Positions 46,010 to 59,106 of a stretch of DNA of 64,000 nucleotides are shown piece by piece (position 1 is the stretch's first letter; each line of letters begins with the position of its first letter). The notes under the pieces are model-generated. The model made no database searches and had not been told where the DNA came from. It was given only the letters and a program-made list of their open reading frames with translations. The stretch comes from Linnemannia elongata. Its lineage: Eukaryota; Mortierellomycota; Mortierellomycetes; Mortierellales; Mortierellaceae. A program made the translations under genes and the position numbers. The stretch covers positions 1,488,001 to 1,552,000 of the forward strand of contig JAXBDG010000004.1 of NCBI GenBank assembly GCA_036320915.1. The letters are read 5' to 3'.

Positions 46010-49000
46010 TCACTGCCCGGTAGAGAGCTCGACCTTGGCCTGGTCCAAACAGAGCGGACAAGGAGTGCGCCCACGCTTGGACCGGATCAAGGCAGCATGG
46101 TTAGCCTTGGCTCGGAGCGTGATCTTTGTAAGACTAGACTTCATCTTCGGCATCGTCTCTTCGTCATCCGCAAACAGACACTTATCATGGTAGACGTGTC
46201 TGCAGAAGAACATCACAAATGTCGAAATGCTGGCTCCTGGTAAACGGCTCTCGCCCCTTACAAAAATAGGTTCCTGGCACAATTGGCACTTGGTTTCCTC
46301 TATTGAAAAAGAAATGGTGGCGTTTAGAAAAAAGCTAAAATCTGGCACTTTACAATTGTAACCACCACGATTGTTGAATGCACTAAGAGACAACAAGACG
46401 ACTTACCAGAGCAAGAGATACCCCGCTTCTGGGATTTTTGAAGCTGGTCCGCCATGGCAACACTGTCGCTCACCAAGATACGACGACAACCCTCCCGAAG
46501 CGACATCTGAAGGTTGAAATCTTGCAAGATCTTCATCAAAGCAGGTCGCAGGTCTGGAATCTCCAATCCGTTCGGGATCCTGCGAATCAAACGGATAGGG
46601 TCGATCTCAGTTCCGACATTCTGGAGCAAGCCTCGGATGAATTCTATGTTATTCGGGAGACAAAAGTAAGACGTGTGAGATATATGATCGTGTGTCATAG
46701 TCAAATGACTCTAGGTACAAGCGGGCGCTTACCTGGCTTGTCCATGGAGTATCTGAGCAGGTCCTCCCACAGGTCGTCATCGTTCTGCTCCTTTGCAAAA
46801 TTGATCGCCTAATTTTTTTTGTTCATATTAACACTTCGTGTTAGTTCATAAGCACCTAAAGCAAGCCTGCTACAGACAAATATGAAGAGATAACAAAATG
46901 CTTGTTACTTACCCTTTCAACATCTCCAAGGCGCTCAATGATGAGCATAAGAGCTTTCTTGTTGTTGCCCATGCGACCCAGCAAGAACACCATCTCTGGG
47001 ACAAGATCGCGTTGCTCGCAAGTGCGATATGCCTAGTTAATTGTGAACGTAGATAGGTGACCAGTCAATATGGAGAACACCTGTGACAAAAGCAATACTC
47101 TGAAAAATAAATGCCATAGACGAACCTTTTCCAAGGAGTAGTAATTGCTAGCGCGCAAAAAGTCAATCAACTTGGCAGGTGCATATGCGGCATAGAGTTC
47201 CACTTGGAGGTTATGGAACTCAAAGCCAAGATGAGGATCCCTCAAAAAGAGCGCGTCCAGATAAATGTGCAACAGGCGTGGCTGACTTTTGAGCTGTGGT
47301 ACAACGATCTTGATCTAAAGATGTGTGAACGTGCAATATGAATGTGTCATAAAATATCAGTCGAAGTGAAAATTTCATAGGTAGCGTAGCGCCTTTTGCC
47401 TTGCCCGTCAACTTACAGGAATCTCATCGGTATGCTGAACCATCAATTGAACAGCAGGCCCCTTTGTCAGCTCATCCTCAGGCTTCAATGTCGATGGAGG
47501 TTGTCCAGCTTCCTCGAGCTCCTTGGTATTCTTCTCGTACAAGTATTGGTCAAACTCCATGAGCAGGATGGCCTTGTCGCGGACAGCAGAGAACAAGTCA
47601 TGTTCACGGATGAGTTCAAACACATTTGGCCTCCTCAATCTCAAGAAGTACTCCAGGGCGCGGTCTGCTCGGTCATCTCGGGTATATCTATCAAGTCGCA
47701 AAGGTGCCGCTTAGTCGTATATTCAATCCCGTACATCGAGGAGAAACTATCATCGCGCTGTCGCTCTTATCAATAACAACGTGCTTACAATTCGGCAAGA
47801 GATTCCATGAGCAGTATGTTGTCCTTGTCCTGCTTCAAGCGATCCTCCACTGCAACAATGACACTTTGAATGTTGTACAAATCTGGTGGGAAGTTCTTGA
47901 CAGTGCTGAAGAGAGACTACAAAACAAAAATGCGAAGCGATTCAGGTTAGTGAACAATCAAAGACGTGCTTTAGAAGTCTCTCTCAGTCGAGCGCGGTCT
48001 TACCTGGTGGTCGTGCATGAGGAAGTAAGCCAGGATCAGCTCATACACTGTATCACTGAGCGTGGGCTCCTTGAATGGAACATATCCCGCAATAGCCTAT
48101 CAACAAAAATAAAATGTATTGTTAGCAACGCGTAGACCTGCCTGTCAGTCAAGAAGGTTGCTGCTAATCACGTCAGACACATACTTTGAGGTGCCTTGCT
48201 TCCGCAAATGCGTAGATCCAGTGCTCCCAGAGTTCAGCATCTGAACCAAGAATGCTCGGACACTGTTCAGCAGCCTTGTCGTAATCCTCTATAGTCACAA
48301 GCAGAAAATGGAAGTCAGCGACGGCCATTAAGCACCACAAGCTCCTGCATAAACGCCTTAAGCTAGCCCAACACACCCACCTTGCTCGAGGAGCCAGCCA
48401 AGATATTTTTGTCCGATCTCGCTGGCGTTAAATTTTTTACTGCCTCCGTAGACCTGGGCTTCTCTGGCATGGCCCAAAGCTTCCTCGTAACGTTCCCTTT
48501 CCATGAGCCACTCGATATGGTCGTCCAGGTCACGCTCCTTGGCAACAACAAGATCCTTGGGACTTCCGACGTAAAACATATCCTGCGATGGCAAGTTCTC
48601 AAACATGTAGTCATTTGCTTGATAGTGAGCATATCCATGAAGTGTCAAGGCGTCCGAGCTGATTTCCTCATTGTAAGCGTTGATAATACGCAATTCTGGC
48701 CGTTTAGCCAGCTAATGTAGCATAAAGAGGCAGTAGGTTAGACGATGTCGCGCCATTTTAACATAGTAGCCTGCGATGTCTCTCAAGAATGACCATGGCG
48801 TACCTTGCGTTCGTTTCTCTCAGAACTTGTAACATGGGCAATCTCATCAATGTCGTCCACAACATATGCCATGAGAAGCAGCATATCTTTGAAAGGCGCA
48901 ATACCACAGACGATGAAGTCGGTTTGGAACCTGTTAAAAAATAGCGACAGTATGTTAAAATTGGGTCCGAATGCTCTTCATACCAGCACTAGCAAAATAA

Positions 49001-50334
49001 ACGAACTGTCAACTTACATCGTTGTAATCTCGACGTATTGTGCAGGGAGGCCCGCCTTCATCTGATCCTTTGGCCGATTCTTAACAACTGCAATCTTGAC
49101 AAGTGCTGCCCAACCGATCAACAGCTCCGTTTCGCTCCTCCAGCACAATCTGCATTTGAACAAGTCTGCTCTTGGACTGGATCCTGGTCGGTCGATGAAT
49201 GTGATGCGCTGTTCCGTTGTTGTGTCATATATCTTGACGCCCAAGTCGTTCGACCAGGCAATCAAGTTCCCGCACCACTTGATGGCGTAGATGGGTCCTT
49301 CTCCCGAGTGCAGAACAACGTCGCGGTTGCCGAACCATCCTATAAAATAGTAGTTAAGCGGGGAGTATTAGACTACTGTTTCTGACAACTACAATTTACT
49401 ATCCCGTCTAATCGTCAACATCCAAGCGAAGCTGGTTTACCTTTCTCGTTCAGAATAAGTTGGCCTGCCATTCCTCCCGAGACAAACTGGCGAGCGTTCG
49501 ACCGAGCATAGTGAGGCTCCAGTGCGACAGCCTTGATGGGTCGCTTATAGTTGAAAACATGGTCCTCGTTCTGGAACAGTCCATTGATAACAACCTTGCC
49601 TATTCATGACGGATCAAAACGTCAGTTGAGATGCCACTGAGAAGTTACATCCAAGAGCTGTTGAAAACAGCAGTGCATTGTTAAAAACGCGCATTACCGT
49701 CGTCTGAAGCACTGGCAATGTATTCTCCGTCCAAATCCACGCTGAGGTCGTTTACAGTCGCCTGATGAGCCTGGAACTTTTGGTTCTCGTTTCCCTCAAA
49801 GTCCATGATGTGAACAACCCCCCAGTGTGTACCCATGGCCTAACATTGTCACATACAACAAAATTGAATGCGTTAGATACAGCTACCTATCATCGTCAGT
49901 CCAGTCCTCATCGGCCTTATACAGAGAATCACCCTTACCAAGAATCGGTCTGAAACGGTGGTACAACTGGCAGAGTCCTTCTTGAGCATATCTCCGATGC
50001 CGGCGCCAAGTCTCTGATAGTTCAGTTTTGGCTCCTCGTCCTCCTCGTCCTCCTCGGCTTCTTCCTCAGACCCTTCCACCTCTTCTTCAGACCCTTCCTC
50101 CTCGTCTTCTTCTTCGTCTTCGTCCTCGTCTTCGTCTTCTTCCTCCCCTTCCTCCTCGTCGTCATACTCTTCCTCTTCTTCTTCACGTTCCTCAGACTCT
50201 TCCTCCTCCTCCTCCTCCTCCTCCTTGCTTCCCTCTACATGCTCGTGTCCATCCTCTGGCTGAATGGCAGTGGGACTGTCATTGCTTGAGGGATCCTTGT
50301 TGGCGGCCAAACCAGGCTCCGTTGCTGGACTCAT
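46010..50334 (-). CDS. VPS41: HOPS complex subunit VPS41
   Basis: Tethering subunit that binds Ypt7/Rab7 and promotes fusion at the vacuole. Fifteen exons: 50334-49939, 49839-49698, 49599-49441, 49339-49018, 48930-48804, 48711-48381, 48288-48185, 48096-48004, 47916-47789, 47687-47417, 47314-47126, 47032-46913, 46808-46733, 46643-46407 and 46299-46010. The protein has 994 residues. Residues about 37-102 are an almost pure Glu/Asp tract. A WD40 propeller follows (MGTHWGVVHIMDFEGN, HQATVNDLSVDLDGEYIASA), then the clathrin-heavy-chain repeat (LLRYSMDKPEFIRGLLQNVG, EIDPIRLIRRIPNGLEIP). A C-terminal RING-H2-like finger has CQLCQEPIF, FFCRHVYHDKC and CPLC. It is longer than animal VPS41 (about 850) mostly because of the acidic N-terminus. 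Confidence 0.95.
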
Positions 50335-50631
50335 TCGTTTGTTGTTATGTGTGTCCAAGTATTGCTTTGTGTTATAATCCTCTTCTGTTTGACTCTCTGC
50401 TCAGTCCTGCGGAGGTGTTGGTCGGGAGGTTGAGACGTGAATGTGCTGTACAACAAAAGAAACGATGGCGCGAAACGCTTCAACTGCATGCACTTTTTTT
50501 TCGTACTCCTAACGACATTCTGTCTGTCTGCAGGTCACATGATCTATCACCTGGCCGAACGGATACTCTGTTCTCCTGAAAGTGCGCGCACGCACGTCGC
50601 GTTTATTAGGTCGAGGAAGGGGGAGTATCTA
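50335..50631. promoter_or_regulatory. VPS41 promoter / PEX2 3' flank
   Basis: About 300 bp between the VPS41 start and PEX2 stop, both on the minus strand. No distinct element was seen. Confidence 0.4.
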
Positions 50632-52296
50632 TCATGGCTGTATCTCAGATACACTATCGTCTTCAGCACCTGCCTCGTCGGCTTCCTGTTCAGACTGTTC
50701 AGGCTCGTCTTCGGTCTTCTCCTCAAGAGCCTTGTCGGGAGCCACCTCAATATGCCGTGCGATCGCATCGACCTTCTTTCCACAGCGAAGACAGCACCAC
50801 TCGTCATCGATCATCATCTTGGTCTTGATACAGTAGTAGCAGTAAATGTGTCCACAGTCGGTGATGTAGGGGTTGTGAATGACTGTTGACGTGTGCGTTC
50901 CTGGTGTGGCAGCGGCACTGTTGTTCTCGTGGCAGATGGCACAGATATGGGCGGGGAGAGCTGAAAGCTCGTTGCCGGACATCAAAGCTGCTGGCAAAAG
51001 CACCCTCTTGACGTTTCTCTTCAGTTTTGACACGTTGATCAAAGGCATCAAGAACATGAGGAATTCCTATCATTCAACAACAAGCATAAGATTGATTCAC
51101 TGAATGTTAGTTGTCGGAAGTGTGGCCAGAGATTTCCCGAGGACTTGAGATGATGAGTGATCGAACGTACTGTGAATGCGTGCCAGACCATCTGACGGTT
51201 CAAGAATTCAAAGCTAGCCTGGCGGTTCGAGTTGCGCTCTGCATAGACGAGCCGCATGGACAAGACACGCTCCAGCACAGTCCGGTACCTATTGCGCATA
51301 GAATGAACAATGTGTTAGTCAGATGTGCTCCAAGAGTTCAATCCTTGTCATAGTCCTGAATGGCGATTGACGTCAATGATAACCGGAAACTTACTTTCCG
51401 GCGTACAAAAAGGCCAAAAAGTTGAAAAGAGACACTATCCGGAAAATGCTTCCTCCCTTTTGAAGGACATTCCATGCCTTCCTCTTGATGTTATCCTTAG
51501 GAAGAATAGAGATAGTGGTGGGTTAGCATTGATGTCCTTAGCTCCAGCAGTTCTCAAAGCCTTATATCAACCGTCAATTGATCGTACCTCGGGTAGCTCG
51601 CCCCATCCCTGTGCTGTCACTACTCGGTTCAATCGCTCCATGAGATACTGCCCTCCGACAGTGACGACTCCGTACGTAATTTTTTGTGTCTTTGTCAATG
51701 GGGCATCCGATGATGTCGATTGCACTAAAGGGTAGGAAAGAGTGGAGGTGCGATGTTAGGTAAAGTTGCAGATCAATGAGTAGCAACAAATTGCTTATTC
51801 AACACAAAGAAGTGTCGGCCGGTCAACGTACATCCTCCGCTGTGCTTGCGTTCGTTTCTGTAAATCAGGTTCTGTAGCTGCGATCCGTAAGTGGCGCCCA
51901 TATCGTAGACCGAGAACTTGTACATGATCAAGTTCAGAGCGAGGGTCATCTCGGGCTTGAAAGTCTCCTTGAACGAAGGCTACTTGGCAATAAGAAAATC
52001 GAGCCGATCAGATATCACATGGGCGGAGATAATTATCGGGCGGGTCCGATGCAACTTTTATGTCGGTGTAGTAAAATAAAGGAAAATGTGCTTACCTTGA
52101 AGAGGGCGAAAGCACTCCACAGTTGCTCCTTCATGGTCTCGAGGAGTTCCTCATCGAGTAGGTCTGCATCCAGCTGGCTGACTTTCATGATGCGCAATGG
52201 CGGTGAGGGGAACGAGGCAAGTTGACGGCGAAGTGCCGAGAGCGGGGCCTGAACCCGCTTCCAGTCTGGCTCCCAGAAGGGTGTTGTGTTGTTCAT
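50632..52296 (-). CDS. PEX2: Peroxisome biogenesis RING protein PEX2
   Basis: Member of the PEX2-PEX10-PEX12 membrane ligase that ubiquitinates and recycles PEX5. Six exons: 52296-52096, 51979-51832, 51724-51588, 51495-51395, 51288-51171 and 51066-50632, giving 379 residues. The N-terminal Pex2/Pex12 helical domain shows EQLWSAFALF, KPEMTLALNLIMYKFSVYD, TYGVVTVGGQYLMERL, FLAFLYAGKYRTVLERVLS and LNRQMVWHAFTEFLMFLMPL. The C-terminal RING reads CAICHENN, DCGHIYCYYCIK and CLRC, followed by an acidic tail. One intron (51496-51587) uses an AAG acceptor, needed for phase and for the conserved WNVLQKGG segment. The gene is divergent from importin-11. It is functionally linked to PEX5 at 12223. Confidence 0.95.
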
Positions 52297-52699
52297 GTCT
52301 GAGTTGTTGGAGGAATGAGAAGAAGAGGGTTTGTGTTGAGCACAAAGTGTTGAGGCGCAGAAGCAACAAGAAGAAGCAGTGAGACGGGAGAAAAGGGAAT
52401 GAGTCAAGAAGAGGAGGAAGAGGAAGTTGAGAGAAGAAACAACGTCGGAAAGAATAAAAAAAAAAAAGGTGGGCAGTAGAAGCAGCCGAAAACACTTTAT
52501 AGGTCGGTAGAGACACAGGACAGCGGGCAGGATTGGCCGATTGGAATTCAACGGTGCTGTGGCTTTGTCAGACGAAGGAAAGGAGAATAACTCAGCCTTG
52601 AAGGGAAAAAAAAAGAAACTTTTCACACCTTGCGAGTGGTCAAAAGTGAACCCATCCTCATTCTTCTTTTCGTCTTGATCATCCCCATCGCCACCACAA
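52297..52699. promoter_or_regulatory. Divergent promoter of PEX2 and importin-11
   Basis: 403 bp between opposing start codons. The PEX2 side is purine-rich on + (52310-52450). An A run lies at about 52457-52468. No specific factor site is called. Confidence 0.45.
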
Positions 52700-55600
52700 A
52701 TGTCTGCTCGTGATTCTCTGCTGACCGTCCTCGCCGAGGCCGCTTCTCAGGACCCAGCCCGCATGCAGAGTGCTGTCACCCAGCTCCAGCAATGGGAAGC
52801 TACACCCCAGTTCAACGCCACCCTCCAGGTACAGACAGCAGCCTTTATCGAGTTTGTCCTCCCCTCTTGGACATAATGTTAGCATGTCGCTATGGCCTAT
52901 AACGGTGAACGGTGAATACCAGGTACAATCTCCAATATCTCCTTTTGTTCACAAGGACAGTTGACTCAATCCACCATCTATGATCTATGATCCTATCTTG
53001 TCTGTAGGACATCTTCTATGACAAGGCCATCGATACCAACATTCGCTGGCAAGCTATTATCTACCTCAAGAACGGGATCGACAAGTACTGGCGCAAGCTT
53101 GCCAAGAAGTACGTCAACAGAAAATTGCAATCGTTCAATTGATCGACCCAGCAATGCAACGAAACTCTAACCTATGACGATCCTCTCCGTTCTGTGTTCA
53201 TAGTGCTATCTCGCCAGAGGAGAAGGCAGCAATCCGATCGCGCCTTTTGACAGCATTGGACGAGGAGCAGAAGCCAGTAAGGATTCGACCGAACAAACAT
53301 GCAGTTTCCATCGGAAATAAAAAAGAGTCAACTATCCGATCTGTGCCTAACCTACGCTCATTTCCCTCTATGTTAGCTCGCTACTCAGAATGCGGTTCTG
53401 ATCTCCAAGATTGCCAGATTCGACTTTCCCATGGAATGGTGCGTTTACTACTTGCGACAGCACTTGTAATAGTTTCGACGAAGCTTTTCCAGACTGAAAA
53501 ATTAACTTTCCACATCCTCCCACTAAATAATATAGGCCCGATCTGCTGTCGACACTTCTGGAGATTGTCCGCTCATCGACTGCAAGCGAATCCGACCCAA
53601 GGGCGAGACTCGTCCAGCAACGCTCACTCTACACTCTTCACCTCATCGTCAAAGGATTAATTTCAAAAACATTGGCGTCAGGAAGGAAACAGTTTCAGCA
53701 GGCGGCACCAGAACTTTTCACCAACGTCGTAAATATTTACGTCCGATATGTTGATGCACTCTTCGCTACCAACACCACAAACATCGAGAGCCTTTCTGGA
53801 TGTCTTGAAACATCTCATATGGCATTGAAGTGCTTGCGAAGGGTTGTCGTTCACGGATTCCCAGAGTTTTCGACTTCGGAGGGACCAGTCGCGTTCTTCA
53901 GGCTGGCACTGGAGCACCTGCAAAAGTTCATGGCGTTCAAGGAATCGATCCCAGAGCAGTGTTCGTTCTTGGTCACTGCTGTCGACTCGCATATCAAGCT
54001 CATTGGAAAGTTTTATCTGGATCTCATGGACGCCCATCCTCGCCAGTTTATCCTCACACCTGGCGCTGCAGAGGTCCTTCGTTTCTACTGGGGGCTTTTG
54101 GCAGGAAATGGAAACGAGCATGCCGCCGCTCCTGCCCAGACCACTCTGATTCAGGGTTTGCAGTTGGTCAAGAAGACCCTCAAGGACCCTCAGTTCATCC
54201 TCACCGACAGTAAGCTTTGAACACCATGCATATGTAACTGAAGTTTCCATGGAGAATCAAGACAATGATATGCTAACTGTACGTTCATCTTTCTTTCTAC
54301 CGTCTGCAGAGGATCCCGAACCCGTTGTTGTTCGCTGCCGCCACATCATTGAAAACGAGTTCATGACACCAGAGACTACCAACAAGCTGGCCGAGATTCT
54401 CATCACAAAGTACATGCGATTGACTGAGGATGACCTTGAGGAATGGGACTCGAACCCAGAGGAGTGGGCATTGGAGGAAGAGGCTGATTCATGGAAGTAC
54501 CAGCTCAGGGTAAGTTGTCTCAGACTTCCCGTTGAATATGGGTTAGGCTCACATATGCATTTTCCCTCAGAACTGACACTTGCTTTCCATTCTCTCGAAT
54601 AGCCTTGCGCAGAGAAGGTTTTCATGGATCTGTTGTCAAGTCACAGAGCACAATTGAGCCCCCTTCTTGTCCAGCTGGCCGGATCAACCGCAAGTAAGCG
54701 TTGAACTCTCACTTTTCTAGGACAACATGGCTATTTTCGAAAACAGTGCAGGTAGCCTAACCCGTATCCAATCTTTGCTGATAGATATGCCCGACCTGTT
54801 CTTGAAGGACTCTATCTATTGCGCGATCGGGTTGGGATCTCATGCTCTGTACGATGCCATTGATTTCGACAGCTGGTTGAATGGACAGCTCTCCCAGGAA
54901 GTTCAGAACGCGGACCCTAGGTAACAACATGGACGTTCCTTCGCTTAAGCAAACTTCTTGAACCACGTGTATATTAACGTGACACAACTTTACTTTTTTG
55001 ACAGCTTCCGCTTGATTCGACGACGTATCGCGTGGATGATTGGCAAGTGGGTCAGTGTCAATGTGTCAAAGGCCGCCCGCCCAACGGTATATACCATCAT
55101 GCTGCACCTTTTGAGGCCACAGGAGCACTTGGCTGTTCGTCTAGCGGCAGCTCAGAACCTGAAGACCTGTATCGACGACTGGGATTTCGAGGCAGCGACC
55201 TTCGCACCATTCCTGGAGCAGTCTGTTCATGGACTGAAGCATCTCGTGGGCGAAGTCGAAGAGCCTGAGAGCAGGATGAAAATTCTGAGTTGCATGTCGA
55301 TGATTGTGGAGCGCATGGATGAGCACATTGCACCTTATTCACAGCAGATCCTTGAGATCCTTCCTCCACTCTGGCACGCAGCCACGGATCAAAACCTTCT
55401 CCAATCGGCTATCCTGGTCATCATGACCAAGTTAATCGAGTCCTTGAAGTCTCAGTCCATGGGTCTCCACCACATGGTCATGCCTCTGATCCGCCTCAGC
55501 GTCGACCCCACCCAGGAAGCCCATGTTTACTTGATGGAGGATGGTTTTGAGCTCTGGCTAGCAACTTTAAAGACTGCTAGCCAGTCTACCGATGAACTTA

Positions 55601-56747
55601 TGTCCCTCGTCCCAGCTGCTGTTTCTTTACTTTCAGAGGGGATGGACCACATGAGAAACATGCTCAAGATTCTACAGAGCTATCTCATGTTGGACGCTGA
55701 GCGCACCTTCCAGGTATGTTTGAGCTACGGCATGTTCTGCGAAAAGCGTGTTTTTTCTTCATTGGTCCCACCTGTTAACAATATCTGCTTTATTATGGAC
55801 TCCAATAGTCTGCCGGACCTTCCTTGATCAACGCTGTTGCAGGAATTGTTAGCGAAGGCCTTCGATCAGAGGCTAGCGTGTCGATCATGCAGTTTATGGA
55901 CATGGCAGCTCTCACATGCCCTATTCGCATCACTGGGGACCTCTATATCTCTTCGGGGTTGTTGAACAAGGTTTTGAGCATCGTCATGGCCAAGAAGGTA
56001 ATAACAGCGTGATGGTCAAAAATGGTGGCGCACAATGTCTCATTTTCGCGAATTATCGAGCTCTAACCAACTAATTCCTCAATTTATCCCATAGGAATCG
56101 AATGTGGTGTTGACCCAGTACTTATGCTTCATGGCACGGTTGGCGGTTGAGGATTCAGCATATCTGTCTAATGCTGTGAACAGCGTTGGTCAACAGTTCG
56201 GTCAGCCCAGTCTACTCCCTATGCTTATCGACCTGTGGATGGAGAAGGTGAGGAGAGACGAGGCTATGTCAGGATTTCCATGGATTTGTGCTTGTTTTTC
56301 TTGAGATATTTTAACCATGATGCATTATATTTCTGGCAATAGTTTGACAATGTCTCCCATCCTAAGCATCGGAAACTTCACGCGATGGGATTGACAGCAA
56401 TGATGCGGACAACAAATGCAGCAGTACTTGAGTATCTCCCTCGCCTGGTTTGCATCTGGGGTGATGTCCTGAATGAGGTCAACGAGAATGGTACTGGAGA
56501 CTCGCTTGTCTACTGGCGCGAGACGCAGGATGATGAGGATGATAACTCTGAGGAAACAGCTGAGGTGATTCGCAGACGTGATCTTTTGAAGCGCGACCCT
56601 GTTCACACGACTAACTTGGCTCAGTATGTGAAAGCATCGATTGGCGAGTGTGAGCGATTGAACGGCGGCGCTGAAGCATTCCAGCAGCAGTGGCTCTCGA
56701 AGGTAGATCCTTTGATGCTGTCGACCTTGACCCCTCTGTTGGGATAA
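52700..56747 (+). CDS. IPO11: Importin-11 / KAP120-type nuclear import receptor
   Basis: Karyopherin-beta that carries cargo through the nuclear pore under RanGTP control. Twelve exons: 52700-52828, 53008-53108, 53204-53276, 53377-53438, 53536-54209, 54310-54509, 54603-54693, 54752-54920, 55005-55713, 55809-55997, 56095-56247 and 56343-56747. The protein has 984 residues, against about 975 in animals. The importin-beta N-terminal domain is clear (AVTQLQQWEATPQF, DTNIRWQAIIYLKNGIDKYW). It is followed by FDFPMEWPDLLSTLLEIV, ENEFMTPETTNKLAEILITK, DDLEEWDSNPEEWALEEEAD and RRRIAWMIGKWVSVNVSKAA, typical of importin-11. HEAT repeats fill the rest. AATAAA is at 56773. Confidence 0.95.
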
Positions 56748-57147
56748 TGCACAGAGTCTTCATTGGCACAGAAATAAACAAAAAACCACAGTAATAGTAG
56801 AGATGCGACGTGTGTCACCACCAGCTGTTAGTAGGATCACGACATCTGAGGCCATGGTTGGAGTAAAACAAGTCAAACGAACAGACAGACAGAGAGCACT
56901 ATTTTGGTTGCCTGTATGTGTCTGTGTCAACCCTGCAGAGAGAGAGACGCCCTTCCAGCCCGCATCGATTTTTTATCTCTTTCCTTTTCTCAACTTCACC
57001 TCCCTTCCCTCCCTCAACTTTTCTACCTTTACTTTTCCCTACTTTTTTTCTTTCTCTTCCTCCTTCTCTTCTTTTCTTTCTTCATTCCTTTTTTCCCTTA
57101 CAAACTTCTCATTCATTCTTTCCACCGCAGACCAAGATTCAATTACA

Positions 57148-58986
57148 ATGGCCACAACCTCAGGAGTCCACATTCAGGAATCAACACCCACAGCTTCCTC
57201 CAACGATGACTCACGGCACATCTACACCGTCGCCGCCAAGTCCCTCCAAGACTGTGTCGAACTCCTCCAGTCCCTAAAGGCCGCTATGGCTGTCGAAGCA
57301 CAGGAAGCACAACAAGCACAGGAGCAGGAACAACAACGACTGCAGAGACAGATCAACGGCAACGGCAACGGAACCCACAAGAACGGTGGTGACAGCTCGA
57401 CTCCTGCGGGCAAGTCGATGAGGGACATCCATCATATGAGTCGGTCAGCCTCGCAGGAAGCTGAACAAGATCCAGATAGCTCGTCCACGGCAGAAACTAG
57501 TCCTGCTCTCTCCAAACCGCCTCGTGCTGCTTCTTCTCTTCCTCAGGCGATCACGCCCTGCCCACGGTCAGAGATGTATACCAAACCCTCTGTCCTCGCA
57601 TGCCAGGGAACCATCGGAAAGCATGTCCGCCATCTCCATGACCATTACCGTCTCCTACTCGCTACTTTTCCACCTGTCCAGGTAAGAAGGAGACTTCCTC
57701 CCCATTCCTTCCTTTGCCTTGCCACCCGTCACCTCTTTCAAAAAGAGGCACTCCTTTTCAAGATGGACCGTGCATGTAATGCTAGTTTCAGTGCGCATGA
57801 TCTGTCGGCACTTGCTTTTTTTTGATCTATTCGAGGGTCTAGACGGTGCCCATTCGGAGATACCCAGTTTGAAGAGATGGATGGAGATTGTCCACAGGTG
57901 GGATTTCGGGCTAAATATCCTACAAGGAGGAAGAACACAGTTCCACCAAGCAGTCAGACAGTTTTCTTGTACACAAGAACAGCAGCAACAACCACATCAT
58001 CAAGCTGAACAACCATTGGGAGAGAAACAGGGCTCACTTATAGATCTGATCGTGAAAAAAAGGCAGTACTAACTAGGTTCTTCATCGCTATGGCATCATC
58101 TTTGTAGGGCCTATCTCAGGAGCACCAATGGTCAGTGGATTACGACAAGCGATCGCGTGAGGTAAGAAATGGCAAAAAAAAAAAAAAAAAAAAGGAGATG
58201 CTACCCATCGGTCATCATGGTTGCACAGCGTTTGTGGAGGAGGAACAACTTTAGACAAAACCCTGTAACTGACGTCGCCCTTTCTTCATCTTTTTTTTAT
58301 TCTCACGCCTCCCTTTCCTCCAACCACGTCCTCCCCTTTTTTCTTTTGCCCTGTTATTCGTTAGGTTCCAATGGAGTCGGACATTGACTACGCGATTGAG
58401 GAACTAGAGAGTCTCCAGTTCAGGCTGGAGAGGCATGTAGCGAGTATTAAACTGGACTCATCCCAAAAGCAACAACACGGCACAACTGCAACAACGGCCA
58501 CGACCTCGGGACAGGATATTCCTATGCCCAACGATCTTCTACAACCTGTGACATTGTCGGCAACTATTGATCCCACCAAAGGACCTGTCACCTTCCAGTC
58601 AACCTTTGGACGAGAGCTCTGGTTCTGCAGTCTACACGCTGTACGTATCCATCACCTCGTTGTGCCCATTTGCTTGCTGTTTCAGATGTCGTGCTGATGC
58701 GATCAAGCTCCAATGTGCTTTGCTACTACGAAAATCCTAACTCTTACATCCGCCCTTCTTCCTTGTCCACCCCTGCTCTCCTCTACTTCCTTCCTGACGC
58801 TATCGTGGACCCTGCATGATGTCGAATGACACCATCGTGGACAATGACACTAACAAAAAAAATTAAACTAAACAGGTTCACCACTTTGCGATGATCAAGG
58901 TCATCTGCGCCGAGTTTGGTATGCCTTTGACGGAAGGCTTTGGCGTAGCACCCTCGACCCTCAAGAGTAGGATGGCTCACCATTGA
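57148..58986 (+). CDS. DinB/YfiT-like four-helix-bundle protein
   Basis: Four exons (57148-57681, 58108-58161, 58365-58640, 58876-58986) encode 324 residues. The fold is split by disordered Gln/Ser/Asn-rich insertions: an early helix (VAAKSLQDCVELLQSLKAAM), a long linker, then GTIGKHVRHLHDHYRLLL (155-171), SVDYDKRSREVPMESD, GRELWFCSLHAVHHFAMIK (His 287, 290, 291) and FGVAPSTLK. These blocks match the bacterial DinB-superfamily pattern of proteins with a three-histidine metal site. The catalytic activity is unknown; relatives include thiol-dependent transferases. Intron 1 (426 nt) is long for this window; intron 2 has a 20-base A run. A bacterial origin followed by intron gain is possible but not shown. 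AATAAA lies at 59018. It converges on GIT1-like gene A. Confidence 0.72.
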
Positions 58987-59106
58987 TATTTTTCTTGCAG
59001 AAATCCGGCATCTCCGAAATAAAACTTGAATGAAAAATGGATATTTTGCAAAAAAAAGGGAATGAACTATGTACTATGAATGTGTGGGTGTTTAAGGGTG
59101 CTGTGA

